A stretch of DNA of 64,000 nt, taken from the NCBI GenBank assembly GCA_937898715.1, contig CALEKA010000121.1, positions 1-64,000 of the forward strand, read 5' to 3'. Below, one piece after another: positions 1 through 8,078 of this stretch. The DNA comes from an uncultured Prevotella sp. GTDB lineage: Bacteria > Bacteroidota > Bacteroidia > Bacteroidales > Bacteroidaceae. The position numbers and the translations under genes are program-made. The notes under the pieces were generated by a model that saw only the letters and a list, made by a program, of their open reading frames with translations, was not told the origin of the DNA and searched no databases. The first letter of the stretch is position 1; every line of letters begins with the position of its first letter.

Positions 1-54
1 GGCTATGGAATTCATTGGGCTTTCAGCCCGCCCATTCTAAATCCGAAACTTCAG
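1..54. repeat. Right half of a palindromic intergenic element
   Basis: The stretch carries ATTGGGCTTTCAGCCCGCC followed by AATCCGAAACTTCAG, matching the right end of the complete palindrome at 903-1160. The left half lies outside the window. A run of imperfect TTATTACTTA tandem units follows at about 55-96. Confidence 0.7.
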
Positions 55-177
55 TTACTTATTACTTATTACTTATTACTTATCTTACTTATTCCTTTTT
101 CTTTTGCATAAATTTTGCAGCCCGCTAAGTTTTTGCTAAATTCGCCCCCGAAGCACGTTATAACGCAAACTAATACA

Positions 178-870
178 ATGACTATAGCTATTATTAATGC
201 GATGCACAAGGAGCATGAGCAGATTGTGGCTCTACTCTCCAATGTGAAGCATACGGGCGAAGGACGATTCTCCTTCGTGGAAGGAGAACACCATGGCAAG
301 CACTTGGTACTGATGGAAAGCGGTATAGGAAAAGTCAACGCTGCCGTAGGAGCCGTAGAGCTGATTCATCGCTATCATCCCGATGCACTGATCAATACGG
401 GGGTGGCAGGAGGTATTGACCCCAAGCTCGCCGTAATGGATGTGGTGGCAGGAAGTCGCGTGGCTTACCACGACGTCGACTGCGGACCTGAATCGGAACT
501 CGGACAGGTGCAGGGACTTCCTCTCTACTACGAAGCCGATCCCCATTTGCTCAAAGCCGCCCTTAGCATCCAGCCCCAAGAGATCCATCTCCATAGCGGA
601 CTCATCTGCAGTGGCGACCAGTTTATCACCGATCGCTCACAGCTCGACCACATCAAGAAGCGCTATCCCGATGGGCTGGCAGTAGATATGGAGAGTGGTG
701 CACTCTCGCAGGTGTGCTACCTTTACGGAGTGCCCTTCCTCAGTTTCCGCATCATCAGCGATACTCCAGGAGCTGATAAGCATTTCGATCAATATCAAAA
801 CTTCTGGGAGACCATGGCAGACCGATCATTCGGTGTGACCAAGGCTCTGCTCGAAGCACTGACCCTGTGA
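178..870 (+). CDS. mtnN: 5'-methylthioadenosine/S-adenosylhomocysteine nucleosidase
   Basis: This 230-residue cytosolic enzyme hydrolyses methylthioadenosine and S-adenosylhomocysteine to adenine plus the thio-ribose. The start at 178 is chosen because it begins MTIAIINAMHKEHEQI and puts the catalytic glutamate at E12, as in E. coli MTAN. An upstream in-frame start at 115 would add 21 residues with no family match. The VDMESGA block (purine/ribose binding, second glutamate) and ISDTPGA (catalytic aspartate) are present, and the length is usual. luxS lies 380 bases downstream on the same strand, so the two consecutive steps towards AI-2 sit together. The intervening palindromic element makes a simple co-transcript uncertain. 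Confidence 0.95.
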   Translation: MTIAIINAMHKEHEQIVALLSNVKHTGEGRFSFVEGEHHGKHLVLMESGIGKVNAAVGAVELIHRYHPDALINTGVAGGIDPKLAVMDVVAGSRVAYHDVDCGPESELGQVQGLPLYYEADPHLLKAALSIQPQEIHLHSGLICSGDQFITDRSQLDHIKKRYPDGLAVDMESGALSQVCYLYGVPFLSFRIISDTPGADKHFDQYQNFWETMADRSFGVTKALLEALTL

Positions 871-902
871 GCGCGATGCGCACAGTTTGGAGTTTTAAGG
901 TT

Positions 903-1160
903 ATAATGTTACTAAAGTTTCTGATTTGACAGTGCGGGCTGAAAGCCCAATGAAATCCATAGCCCAAGGCAACGCCTTGGGTAGGAATCAAGCAGGAATG
1001 ATACGCCCTGTAAGGGCAGAAGTAAGGACAATATATTAGTACTTTTGCCCTTACAGGGCGTAACTACATTGTCAACGGGATACCCAGGGCGTTGCCCTGG
1101 GCTATGTAATCATTGGGCTTTCAGCCCGCCTATATAAAATCCGAAACTTCAGTAATGTTA
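903..1160. repeat. 258-bp nested palindromic element
   Basis: The whole segment is a nested inverted repeat. Outer arms: TAATGTTACTAAAGTTTCTG near 903 against its near-complement ending at 1160. Next arms: GCGGGCTGAAAGCCCAATGA at 934-953 against its exact reverse complement ending at 1129. Then CCCAAGGC...GCCTTGGGTA against TACCCAGGGC...GCCCTGGG. The centre is TACGCCCTGTAAGGGCA against TGCCCTTACAGGGCGTA. It has no coding capacity. It looks like a non-autonomous palindromic mobile element. Half copies or ends occur at 1-54, 48939-48952 and 49373-49432. Confidence 0.8.
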
Positions 1161-1251
1161 CCTTTAGCCCTTTGAAAAGCTCTTCAACTCTAAAGCTTCC
1201 CTCTTAACTTTTCAACTCCTCAACTTTTCAACTATAATCCCCCTCCCTCTC

Positions 1252-1731
1252 ATGCAAAAAATACCCAGTTTTACCATAGACCATACACGCCTTCATCGCG
1301 GCATCTACGTGAGCCGCAAGGACAAGGTGGGCACAGAAGTAGTGACCACCTTCGATGTGCGAATGAAGCTTCCCAATCGCGAGCCAGCACTCCATCAAGG
1401 AGCAATTCACACGATAGAGCACTTGGCTGCCACCTATCTGCGCAACGATGCAGAGTGGAAAGACCGCATCGTATATTGGGGACCGATGGGATGCCTCACG
1501 GGCAACTACCTCATCGTAAAGGGCGATCTCACCAGTCGTGACGTACTGCCCCTCATGCAGCGCACCTTCGACTTTATAGCCAATTATGAGGGCGAAATAC
1601 CCGGTGCTACCGAGCGCGACTGCGGCAACTACCTGCTGCAAGACCTCCCCATGGCACGCTATGAAGCAAAGAAATACCTCGAAGAGACGCTCAACTGCGC
1701 CACTGAAGAAAATCTCAACTATCCCGAGTAG
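1252..1731 (+). CDS. luxS: S-ribosylhomocysteine lyase
   Basis: LuxS cleaves S-ribosylhomocysteine to homocysteine and DPD, the AI-2 precursor. The 159-residue product has the metal ligands H53 and H57 in HTIEHL and C124 in RDCGNY. The conserved catalytic cysteine C81 lies in GPMGCLTGNY. Both length and motif order match the family. It follows mtnN on the same strand, so substrate production and use are adjacent. An 8-bp stem with a CATT loop sits immediately after the stop (1733-1752). Confidence 0.97.
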   Translation: MQKIPSFTIDHTRLHRGIYVSRKDKVGTEVVTTFDVRMKLPNREPALHQGAIHTIEHLAATYLRNDAEWKDRIVYWGPMGCLTGNYLIVKGDLTSRDVLPLMQRTFDFIANYEGEIPGATERDCGNYLLQDLPMARYEAKKYLEETLNCATEENLNYPE

Positions 1732-1732
1732 T

Positions 1733-1752
1733 TGTCTGTACATTTACAGACA
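1733..1752 (+). terminator. Short hairpin just after luxS
   Basis: TGTCTGTA-CATT-TACAGACA is a perfect 8-bp stem starting two bases after the luxS stop codon. There is no T-run behind it, so it may be only a weak terminator or an mRNA 3' end. Confidence 0.4.
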
Positions 1753-1793
1753 CCCCCTATTAACCTACAAAGAATACGCGCTGTCGGAATTTG

Positions 1794-1815
1794 TTAACGG
1801 TTTGACAACCGTTAA
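1794..1815. promoter_or_regulatory. Perfect 9-bp inverted repeat upstream of the fucosidase operon
   Basis: TTAACGGTT-TGAC-AACCGTTAA is a perfect inverted repeat 160-180 bases before the GH29 start. It is directly upstream of the module shared with the sialidase gene, and could be an operator or a leader hairpin. The stem is not conserved at the sialidase locus, where a different TTGACAAGTTAAC occupies the place. Confidence 0.4.
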
Positions 1816-1826
1816 TAGCTGAGCAA

Positions 1827-1930
1827 GTAAGTTTGTCGAGTCCAATCGTTCTCTTTTTTTGATGAGACAAATAGTCTAAGACCTATTTACTTGTTAACTT
1901 GTCAACTTGTTTACCCGTTAACCAAGAATT
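1827..1930 (+). promoter_or_regulatory. Conserved leader module, copy A
   Basis: This stretch has a near-copy at 39236-39338 upstream of the GH123/GH33 gene. A 24-base block at 1827-1850 (contains TAAGTTTGTCGAGTCCAATC) is identical to 39236-39259. A 55-base block at 1876-1930 matches 39284-39338 at about 49 positions. The spacing between blocks is 25 versus 24 bases. It ends 45 bases before the GH29 start codon. Shared sequence and position suggest a common regulator or a structured 5' UTR. Confidence 0.65.
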
Positions 1931-1975
1931 CCGCAATGGTAAAGAATTCTATTTCTACAAATCCATACTATTATT

Positions 1976-3514
1976 ATGAAAAAAATCTCCATCATGTTAT
2001 CGGCACTCATGCTGGCTGTGGGCACACCGTCCGTGGCTTTGGCACAGAGTGCAGACTTCACGTTGGACACAGCGACTCCCGATCTCTCTGAGAACGAGCC
2101 GCGTCCAGTGTTCCCCGTTCCTTCAGCTCGTCAGTTGAAGTGGAATCAGACAGAGTTTTATGCCTTCTTCCACTATGGCATGAATACGTATACGGGCCAA
2201 GAATGGGGCGATGGTAGCGAGGACGAAAGCACCTTCGCTCCGACCGCCGTGCCCAATCCTCGCCAATGGCTTGAAGCAATCAAGGCAGGCGGCATGAAGG
2301 GTGGTATTGCCGTGGTGAAACACCATGATGGCTTCTGCCTCTGGCCTACAAAGACCACTGATCACAACGTGACCAAGAGTAGCAACACTAACGCTCAGCA
2401 GACCAACATTCCGCGCGACTTCGCCAAGGCTGCCCAAGACCTTGGCCTCAAGTACGGCTTCTACATCTCTCCGTGGGACCGCAACAGTGCCTACTGGGGT
2501 AAGAAGGACGAGAATGGCAATTATACTGACGACTACGCCAAGAAGGTGTTCTTCGCACAGTGTGCAGAGATGACGCAGTATGGTGCCGACCAATTCGAGA
2601 TGTGGTTTGACGGCGCTACGGGAGCTTATGGCTACTATGGCGGAACCAACCAGACACGTAATATCGACAACGCTACCCGTTACTACGACATCCCCAACCT
2701 CCGCGACTCTATCCACAATGCTTGTCCCAACATCATCCTCTGGGGTACAGGCGGTGAGGCTCGCTGGATTGGCAACGAACAAGGATGGGCTGGCGAGACT
2801 TGCTGGTCGATGGGCGACGGCACAAGCGGTAATGAGAACGCTTGGAAGTGGTTCCCCGGCGAGAGCGATGCCAAGGCTACCACGAAGGGATGGTTCTGGC
2901 ATGAAGGCGAAAGCTGCAAGACGGCCGAACAGATGTTTAAGATCTATCTCGAGACTGTAGGCCGCAACGCTACGCTTATCCTCAACTTCCCGCCCAATCA
3001 GGCAGGCCTTCTGCCCGATGCCGACGTAACGAACCTTAAGGAACTCGGCGAGATGCTCACCACTCGCTTGGGCACCGACCTCGCACAGCAGAGCGGTGTG
3101 CAGATAGAGGCTTCTACTACCCGCGCTAATGGTAAGACCAAGACCTACGATGCCAAGAATATGATCGATGGCAATATCGACACCTATTGGGCAGCCCCCG
3201 ATGGCACCACTTCAGGCATCACCATCACCGTGACCCTGCCCGAGGCAAAAGCCATCCGCTACGTGGCACTCCAGGAGTACATCCAGCTCGGACAGCGCAT
3301 CAAGGGCTTCACCATCGAGACAAGTACAGACGGAACGAATTGGACCAAGAAGGGCGGTAGCATCCAGACCACCACGGTGGGCTACAAGCGCATCATCCCC
3401 CTCAATGGCAACACGGGTAGCAGCTACGATGCAGGCACTACGGCTAAGTACGTACGCGTGAGCATCACCGGCAGCCGCGCTTGCCCCACACTCCACACGC
3501 TTTCCATCTTCTAA
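1976..3514 (+). CDS. Secreted alpha-L-fucosidase (GH29) with F5/8C-type carbohydrate-binding domain
   Basis: The 512-residue product removes terminal L-fucose from host or plant glycans. It opens with a signal peptide (MKKISIMLSALMLAVG...ALAQ, about 1-24). The GH29 domain covers roughly 45-370, with KHHDGF, GFYISPWD and EMWFDGATG; D212 in the last motif is the expected nucleophile. Residues about 375-512 form a discoidin/F5-8C module (DGNIDTYWAA, AKYVRVSITG) that would bind sugar. It is the first gene of a two-gene operon: the GH16 gene starts 26 bases after its stop. The conserved leader module upstream is shared with the distant sialidase gene. Confidence 0.93.
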   Translation: MKKISIMLSALMLAVGTPSVALAQSADFTLDTATPDLSENEPRPVFPVPSARQLKWNQTEFYAFFHYGMNTYTGQEWGDGSEDESTFAPTAVPNPRQWLEAIKAGGMKGGIAVVKHHDGFCLWPTKTTDHNVTKSSNTNAQQTNIPRDFAKAAQDLGLKYGFYISPWDRNSAYWGKKDENGNYTDDYAKKVFFAQCAEMTQYGADQFEMWFDGATGAYGYYGGTNQTRNIDNATRYYDIPNLRDSIHNACPNIILWGTGGEARWIGNEQGWAGETCWSMGDGTSGNENAWKWFPGESDAKATTKGWFWHEGESCKTAEQMFKIYLETVGRNATLILNFPPNQAGLLPDADVTNLKELGEMLTTRLGTDLAQQSGVQIEASTTRANGKTKTYDAKNMIDGNIDTYWAAPDGTTSGITITVTLPEAKAIRYVALQEYIQLGQRIKGFTIETSTDGTNWTKKGGSIQTTTVGYKRIIPLNGNTGSSYDAGTTAKYVRVSITGSRACPTLHTLSIF

Positions 3515-3540
3515 TCAACTTGCTAATCTGACTATACACA

Positions 3541-6500
3541 ATGAAAATTAAGCACTATATAGCTCTTGCCGCTCTCACTATGCCATTGGCAGCCTCGGCA
3601 CAGAGCGTTATCGACTTCGAGACCAGCGACACGCAAGGCTCAGCACTGGGCGTGTACGACACCTGGGAAAACTCACCCTTCCGCACAGGAGCACTCAAGG
3701 GCAACGTCAAGGTGATAGACAATCCTCACAAAGAGGTAGACGACATCACGCAGGAGGGCAACATTTCCGACAAGGTGCTCGCTTTCCAGCGCTCTCGCTT
3801 CGGTAGCAACACATTTGGCGTAAAGGTGAGCCTCGCCTCGCCCTTGGCACTTGATGCTACGGTAAAGTATGTTCACGTAAAGCTCTATACCCCCAAGTCG
3901 GGACGCATCATGCTCTTTGCCCTCGGCAATCGCGCAGATCGTCCCTGGCAGTCGAAAGACGTGGTACAGGTAGAGGCTTCATGCGTATCTACAGTGAAGA
4001 CCAACAAGTGGTGCGACGCCGTATTTGCTATCAACTCCGCTCCTGGTGTCAACATTCATAGCTTCCTCATCGCTCCCGACGTAGAGTCTACGCATGATCT
4101 CACGAGCGACTTCGCCGTGTTTGTCGACGACATCGAAGTGAACAATACCTCCATGCCCAATATCCAGTATGGTGTATATCCCATCAACTTCGATAAGACG
4201 GCTACTAAGGAAAACAACAACCGTTACACCTCGGGCGTTACCTTCAAGAGCGCCGATGGCGAACAGACTATTGCTACAACTCAGCAGACTGACAAACTCG
4301 TATATCAGAACCGCTTGGAATCATCGCTTAAGGCCAAGGCTGGCGAGGCTGTTACGGCTTCTATCAACTATACGGGTGGCTGGATGCACACTTACGTCTA
4401 CCTCGACCGCAACAACGATGGTAAGTTCGATACCACACTCAATGAGAATGGAACACCGGGCGAGACAAGCGACGTGATGAGCTACTCTGTCTACAACGGC
4501 AAGAATAGCGCGGGCGAAGCAACGAGTGGTAACGTTCAGACATTGCCCGGCTTCAACATTCCTTCCGACCTCAAGCCTGGCTTCTACCGCATGCGCTTCA
4601 AGGTAGACTGGGACTGCATCGATGCCGGTGGCAATACTGGTGATGGCAACACGATTACTCACAACAGCGGCGTTGTACTTGATACACGTATCAACGTTCA
4701 TGGCGATAAGGTGAATATCTCACGTGGTCTGAGCAATGAAGGTACGAATGGTGAAGTGACTATGGCAGATGGTTCTACCTTCGAAAAGCATGAGATTGAC
4801 TTCGGTAAGGACTACACCATCAAGTTTAAGCCTGCCAATGGTTTCAAACTCGGCAAGATCTACCTCCGTCATGGCTACAACGTCGATAGCGACTCGCTCG
4901 TCAACGAAACTCCGCAGTACGTAGACGAGATCATCCCTGCCTACATGGCCAAGGACAATGTCTACACCATTCCAGCTAAGTATATTGACGGCGACGTAGT
5001 GATCACCCCGACATTCATCACCACCGAGGGTAGCGGCGTTGAGACAGAGAAGTATGCAATCAACTTCCCCAAGGATCTGACCATCAACCGTCCTAACAAA
5101 GACCGCGCTTTCAACAGCCTGTCGTTCAACACCACCACACACGCTACGGCACAAAAGCTCGTTCCTGCCAACGACCAGTTGGTATACCAGGATTTCAGTG
5201 ACCGCAACGTCTATGTGAAGGAAGGCGACGTGATCACCACCAACATCGACTACAAGCCCAACGGCAAAGCTTATATGCATGCCTACCTCTACGTCGACCT
5301 CGATGGCGATGGCACGTTCAACACTACAGTCAATGCCGATGGTACACCCGCAACGGTAGGCGAAATGCTCTCGTACACCTATTCTAATGGTAAGAATAGT
5401 AAGGGCGAAAGCCTCAACTACAACGCTACAAGCGCACAGTGCTGGGGAGCTACCAACTCTCTCCCGCAGTTCTCTCTGCCCGCAGGTCTGCCTAAGGGAC
5501 AGTATCGTGCCCGTGTCAAGATAGACTGGGATTGCACCGACCCCGCAGGACGTTATGGCGACAATTATACCGCCAACTTCATCGATAACAATGCGGGTTA
5601 CGTCATCGACTTCAACTTCGACGTAGTAGACGAATATCCTAAGCACAAACTGGATATCCGCACCACTGACGGTTCGCTCGTAGGTGCTAACAATACGGGT
5701 CTGCCCGAGTCCATCATGGAGGGACAAGCCATCACAGTGAAGGCTGTCGGCCTCGATGATAATTATACTACTGAGAGCCTCGTAGTGCGCCATGGTCTCA
5801 ACCTCGATGGCGAGCAATTCGTAGGTGGCGAAAAGCAATGGGGTGAATACACCGCAACGCTGACCAACGGCACTTACACCGTGCCCGCCGACAGCGTGGA
5901 TGGCGATGTGCGCATCACCGCCGTGTTCAACAATACGGGCTCTGACTACAATCTCGTGTTTGGCGACGAATTCGATGGCAAAGACGGCACTCAGCCCAAT
6001 GCCAAGTACTGGAGTCGCTCCGTACGTCAGAACCCCACATGGAAGCGCTTCTGCGCTACCACCACTGCTGGTCAGGAAGCTACGGGCTGGATAGAAGATG
6101 GCAAACTCGTGCTCAAGTGCCTTAAGAATACTTACGACGATGAGCTCGACGACAATGGCAACAAACTCGCTATGATCAGCGGTTCGGTAGAATCGTCAGA
6201 TAAGATCACCTTCACCTATGGTAAGGTAGAAGGCCGTCTCAAGACCATCGGCCATTCGGGCAACTTCCCCGCATTCTGGATGATGCCTAACAAGTCGACC
6301 TACGGCGGTTGGCCCTATAGCGGTGAGATCGATATCTGGGAACAGATCGACTCTGAGACCAAGACTCACCACACCATCCATACCAAGTGGGCCAACAGCA
6401 AGAGCGATGGTTCAGAATGTATGGGCAACAGCAACAACCCTGCTAAGACTGGCAACGGCACCGCTACCATCGACGAGTACCACGTATTCGGCATGGAGTG

Positions 6501-6945
6501 GACAGAAGACCTCTTGAAGTGGTTCATAGATGGCAAGCAAGTGTTCTCTTACGCTCGCAAGACCGACCTCACAGGCGACAATGCCACCGCACAGTGGCCC
6601 TTCGATAAGCCCTTCTACCTCATCCTCAATCAGAGCGTAGGTAATGGCTCATGGGCAGCTGCTCCCGACCAGAACTTCACTTACGAGACTAAGTTCGACT
6701 GGGTACGCGTATATCAGAAGAAAGGTGGTGACCTCACTGGCATCAGCAAGGCATCTTCTGCCGCAGGCTTCGACTTCTACGTAAGCGCAGGCAAACTTCG
6801 CCTCGTAGCTCCTCAAGCCACTCTCGCTACCATCTTCGACCTCGCAGGCCGTAAGGTCTACAGCCAGACCATTCAGGGAAACGTCGATGTAGTTCTTCCT
6901 CAGGGCATCTACGTAGTCAATGGTCAGAAGGTCGTAATCCCCTAA
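3541..6945 (+). CDS. Secreted multidomain GH16 glycoside hydrolase with duplicated accessory modules
   Basis: The 1134-residue protein has a signal peptide (about 1-20, ending AASAQ). Two homologous accessory modules follow, at about 210-385 and 505-690. Each has an acidic Ca-binding-like loop (DRNNDGKFD; DLDGDGTFN) and a matching GxYRxRxKxDWDC segment, and each is followed by a smaller beta module with an RHGxNxD motif. The catalytic GH16 domain spans about 805-1067. Its motif EIDIWE at 929-934 gives E929 as nucleophile and E934 as acid/base, of the beta-bulge (laminarinase-like) type. The last 60 residues carry a sorting-tail-like segment (FDLAGRKVY...GIYVVNGQKVVIP). GH16 includes beta-1,3-glucanases and mucin endo-O-glycanases. 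Pairing with a fucosidase makes a mucin role possible but unproven. Confidence 0.9.
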   Translation: MKIKHYIALAALTMPLAASAQSVIDFETSDTQGSALGVYDTWENSPFRTGALKGNVKVIDNPHKEVDDITQEGNISDKVLAFQRSRFGSNTFGVKVSLASPLALDATVKYVHVKLYTPKSGRIMLFALGNRADRPWQSKDVVQVEASCVSTVKTNKWCDAVFAINSAPGVNIHSFLIAPDVESTHDLTSDFAVFVDDIEVNNTSMPNIQYGVYPINFDKTATKENNNRYTSGVTFKSADGEQTIATTQQTDKLVYQNRLESSLKAKAGEAVTASINYTGGWMHTYVYLDRNNDGKFDTTLNENGTPGETSDVMSYSVYNGKNSAGEATSGNVQTLPGFNIPSDLKPGFYRMRFKVDWDCIDAGGNTGDGNTITHNSGVVLDTRINVHGDKVNISRGLSNEGTNGEVTMADGSTFEKHEIDFGKDYTIKFKPANGFKLGKIYLRHGYNVDSDSLVNETPQYVDEIIPAYMAKDNVYTIPAKYIDGDVVITPTFITTEGSGVETEKYAINFPKDLTINRPNKDRAFNSLSFNTTTHATAQKLVPANDQLVYQDFSDRNVYVKEGDVITTNIDYKPNGKAYMHAYLYVDLDGDGTFNTTVNADGTPATVGEMLSYTYSNGKNSKGESLNYNATSAQCWGATNSLPQFSLPAGLPKGQYRARVKIDWDCTDPAGRYGDNYTANFIDNNAGYVIDFNFDVVDEYPKHKLDIRTTDGSLVGANNTGLPESIMEGQAITVKAVGLDDNYTTESLVVRHGLNLDGEQFVGGEKQWGEYTATLTNGTYTVPADSVDGDVRITAVFNNTGSDYNLVFGDEFDGKDGTQPNAKYWSRSVRQNPTWKRFCATTTAGQEATGWIEDGKLVLKCLKNTYDDELDDNGNKLAMISGSVESSDKITFTYGKVEGRLKTIGHSGNFPAFWMMPNKSTYGGWPYSGEIDIWEQIDSETKTHHTIHTKWANSKSDGSECMGNSNNPAKTGNGTATIDEYHVFGMEWTEDLLKWFIDGKQVFSYARKTDLTGDNATAQWPFDKPFYLILNQSVGNGSWAAAPDQNFTYETKFDWVRVYQKKGGDLTGISKASSAAGFDFYVSAGKLRLVAPQATLATIFDLAGRKVYSQTIQGNVDVVLPQGIYVVNGQKVVIP

Positions 6946-7001
6946 GACGATTCGGTTGATCTATAAGAAGCCCTTCCTTTGGGCATCCTATTTATAATTA
7001 C

Positions 7002-7036
7002 AGCGTGCGCTCCCTCTTAAGCGGTGAGCGCACGCT
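7002..7036 (+). terminator. Rho-independent terminator of the GH29-GH16 operon
   Basis: AGCGTGCGCTC (7002-7012) and GAGCGCACGCT (7026-7036) form a perfect 11-bp stem. GTTCGTTGTTTGT follows. It lies 57 bases after the GH16 stop. Confidence 0.85.
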
Positions 7037-7168
7037 GTTCGTTGTTTGTTTGAAGTTCGTTAGGGCTGAGAGATAGCTCCCGAAAGCGAATCTTGTCGTT
7101 CCTCTCATCATAGTTCCTCCATCCGCGAATTACCATTATTCCGTCTCGAGATGTACAACTACCTGTTT

Positions 7169-7372
7169 GCCGCTGCCGTCCGGTAGAGCTACCGCTGCCG
7201 TCCGGCAGAGCTGCCGATGGCCTTCGGCAGAGCTGCCGATGGCCTTCGGCAGAGCTGCCGATGGCCTTCGGCAGAGTTACCGATGGCCTTCGGCAGAGCT
7301 ACAGTTGCTCATCTGCAGACGGATAAATGGTCATTTGCAGACGGGAAAACGCTCATCCTGCGGACACAATAA
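7169..7372. repeat. 22-bp tandem array, nine units of two types
   Basis: Six units of exactly 22 bp run from 7169 to 7300 (consensus GCCGATGGCCTTCGGCAGAG plus CT, itself palindromic at GCCGA..TCGGC). After a 6-base shift, three more 22-bp units of a different type run from 7307 to 7372 (GCTCATCTGCAGACGG...). The apparent reading frame through the array only translates the repeat. It lies between convergent transcription units. Confidence 0.9.
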
Positions 7373-7375
7373 TAA

Positions 7376-7440
7376 AGAAGAAGCCTACTCATGGGAATGA
7401 CTATATGCGAAATATAGCTTCTTGTGAGTAGGCTTCTTCT
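7376..7440 (-). terminator. Terminator for the small membrane protein gene
   Basis: AGAAGAAGCCTACTCA (7376-7391) pairs perfectly with TGAGTAGGCTTCTTCT (7425-7440), a 16-bp stem. On the minus strand it is followed by TTATTATTG. It is just downstream of the minus-strand gene ending at 7458. It may also stop plus-strand transcription. Confidence 0.8.
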
Positions 7441-7457
7441 ATCTAACGGAATCTCTG

Positions 7458-7850
7458 TTATGCTTCTGGGTCGCCGTCGTCGTCAGTAGGCGAGGGGATT
7501 GGTGATGAAGTTGCATCCGCATCGTTAGTTGATGATGCTGATAATGTTTCTGCTTCTTCACATGGTGCACCAGCTGCAGCAGCTGCCTTGTCAAGTTCTG
7601 CTTGTTGCTGGGCTATCTTGGCTTTCATAAAGGCATATACGTAGACAAGCACGATGGCTGCCAAATAGACAAACAGCGGAAGCATGAACAGCACCGACAT
7701 GGCTGCCGACTGCCAAGCCTCTGTGCCGATCCAAAAGAGGTCCATCGCTGCCCATATATAGAACATTGCCATGAGCACGAATACCCATAGGAGTAGGCGT
7801 GAGCGCCACAAGGCACGCCACGCAAAGAAGATGCGCTTGATAAGGTTCAT
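7458..7850 (-). CDS. Small two-helix membrane protein, function unknown
   Basis: The 130-residue product has a basic N-terminus and two hydrophobic segments at about 19-41 and 49-72. A charged, Ala/Ser/Asp-rich tail from about residue 75 to the end is probably cytosolic. I recognise no family motif. It stands alone, with its own terminator at 7376-7440 and a stretch of murF-derived repeats upstream, so no operon partner hints at its job. Confidence 0.7.
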   Translation of the reverse strand: MNLIKRIFFAWRALWRSRLLLWVFVLMAMFYIWAAMDLFWIGTEAWQSAAMSVLFMLPLFVYLAAIVLVYVYAFMKAKIAQQQAELDKAAAAAGAPCEEAETLSASSTNDADATSSPIPSPTDDDGDPEA

Positions 7851-7940
7851 AGAAATGGGAGAGTTGAGGAGATTAGAAGTTTAGGAGTTGAAAAGTTTAG
7901 GAGTTAAGAGGATGCTTGAGTGAAATGCTTTCCTTACTTC

Positions 7941-8078
7941 TATTCATTAGAGAAGGCGGGTAGCTTGACTTTCTCTTATTCATTTAGAGCAAGGCGGGTA
8001 GCTTGACTTTCTCCTATTCATTAGAGAAGGCGGGTAGCTTGACTTTCTCCTATTCATTTAGAGCATGGCGGGTAGCTG
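7941..8078. repeat. Four tandem copies of the murF 3' end
   Basis: Units of 36, 38 and 36 bp beginning TATTCATT(T)AGAG at 7941, 7977 and 8015 repeat the end of murF, which occupies the fourth unit (8051 onward). Each extra copy carries the sequence for the last codons and stop of murF (for example AGCTACCCGCCTTGCTCTAA on the minus strand). The array lies directly behind the true stop. Confidence 0.85.

Noticed and set aside
115..177. Longer start for mtnN
   Set aside because: The added 21 residues do not match the family and would move the catalytic E12 to residue 33.
7167..7400. Small repetitive protein gene
   Set aside because: Its sequence is the 22-bp array read in one frame. There is no ribosome-binding site, and the frame ends inside a terminator.
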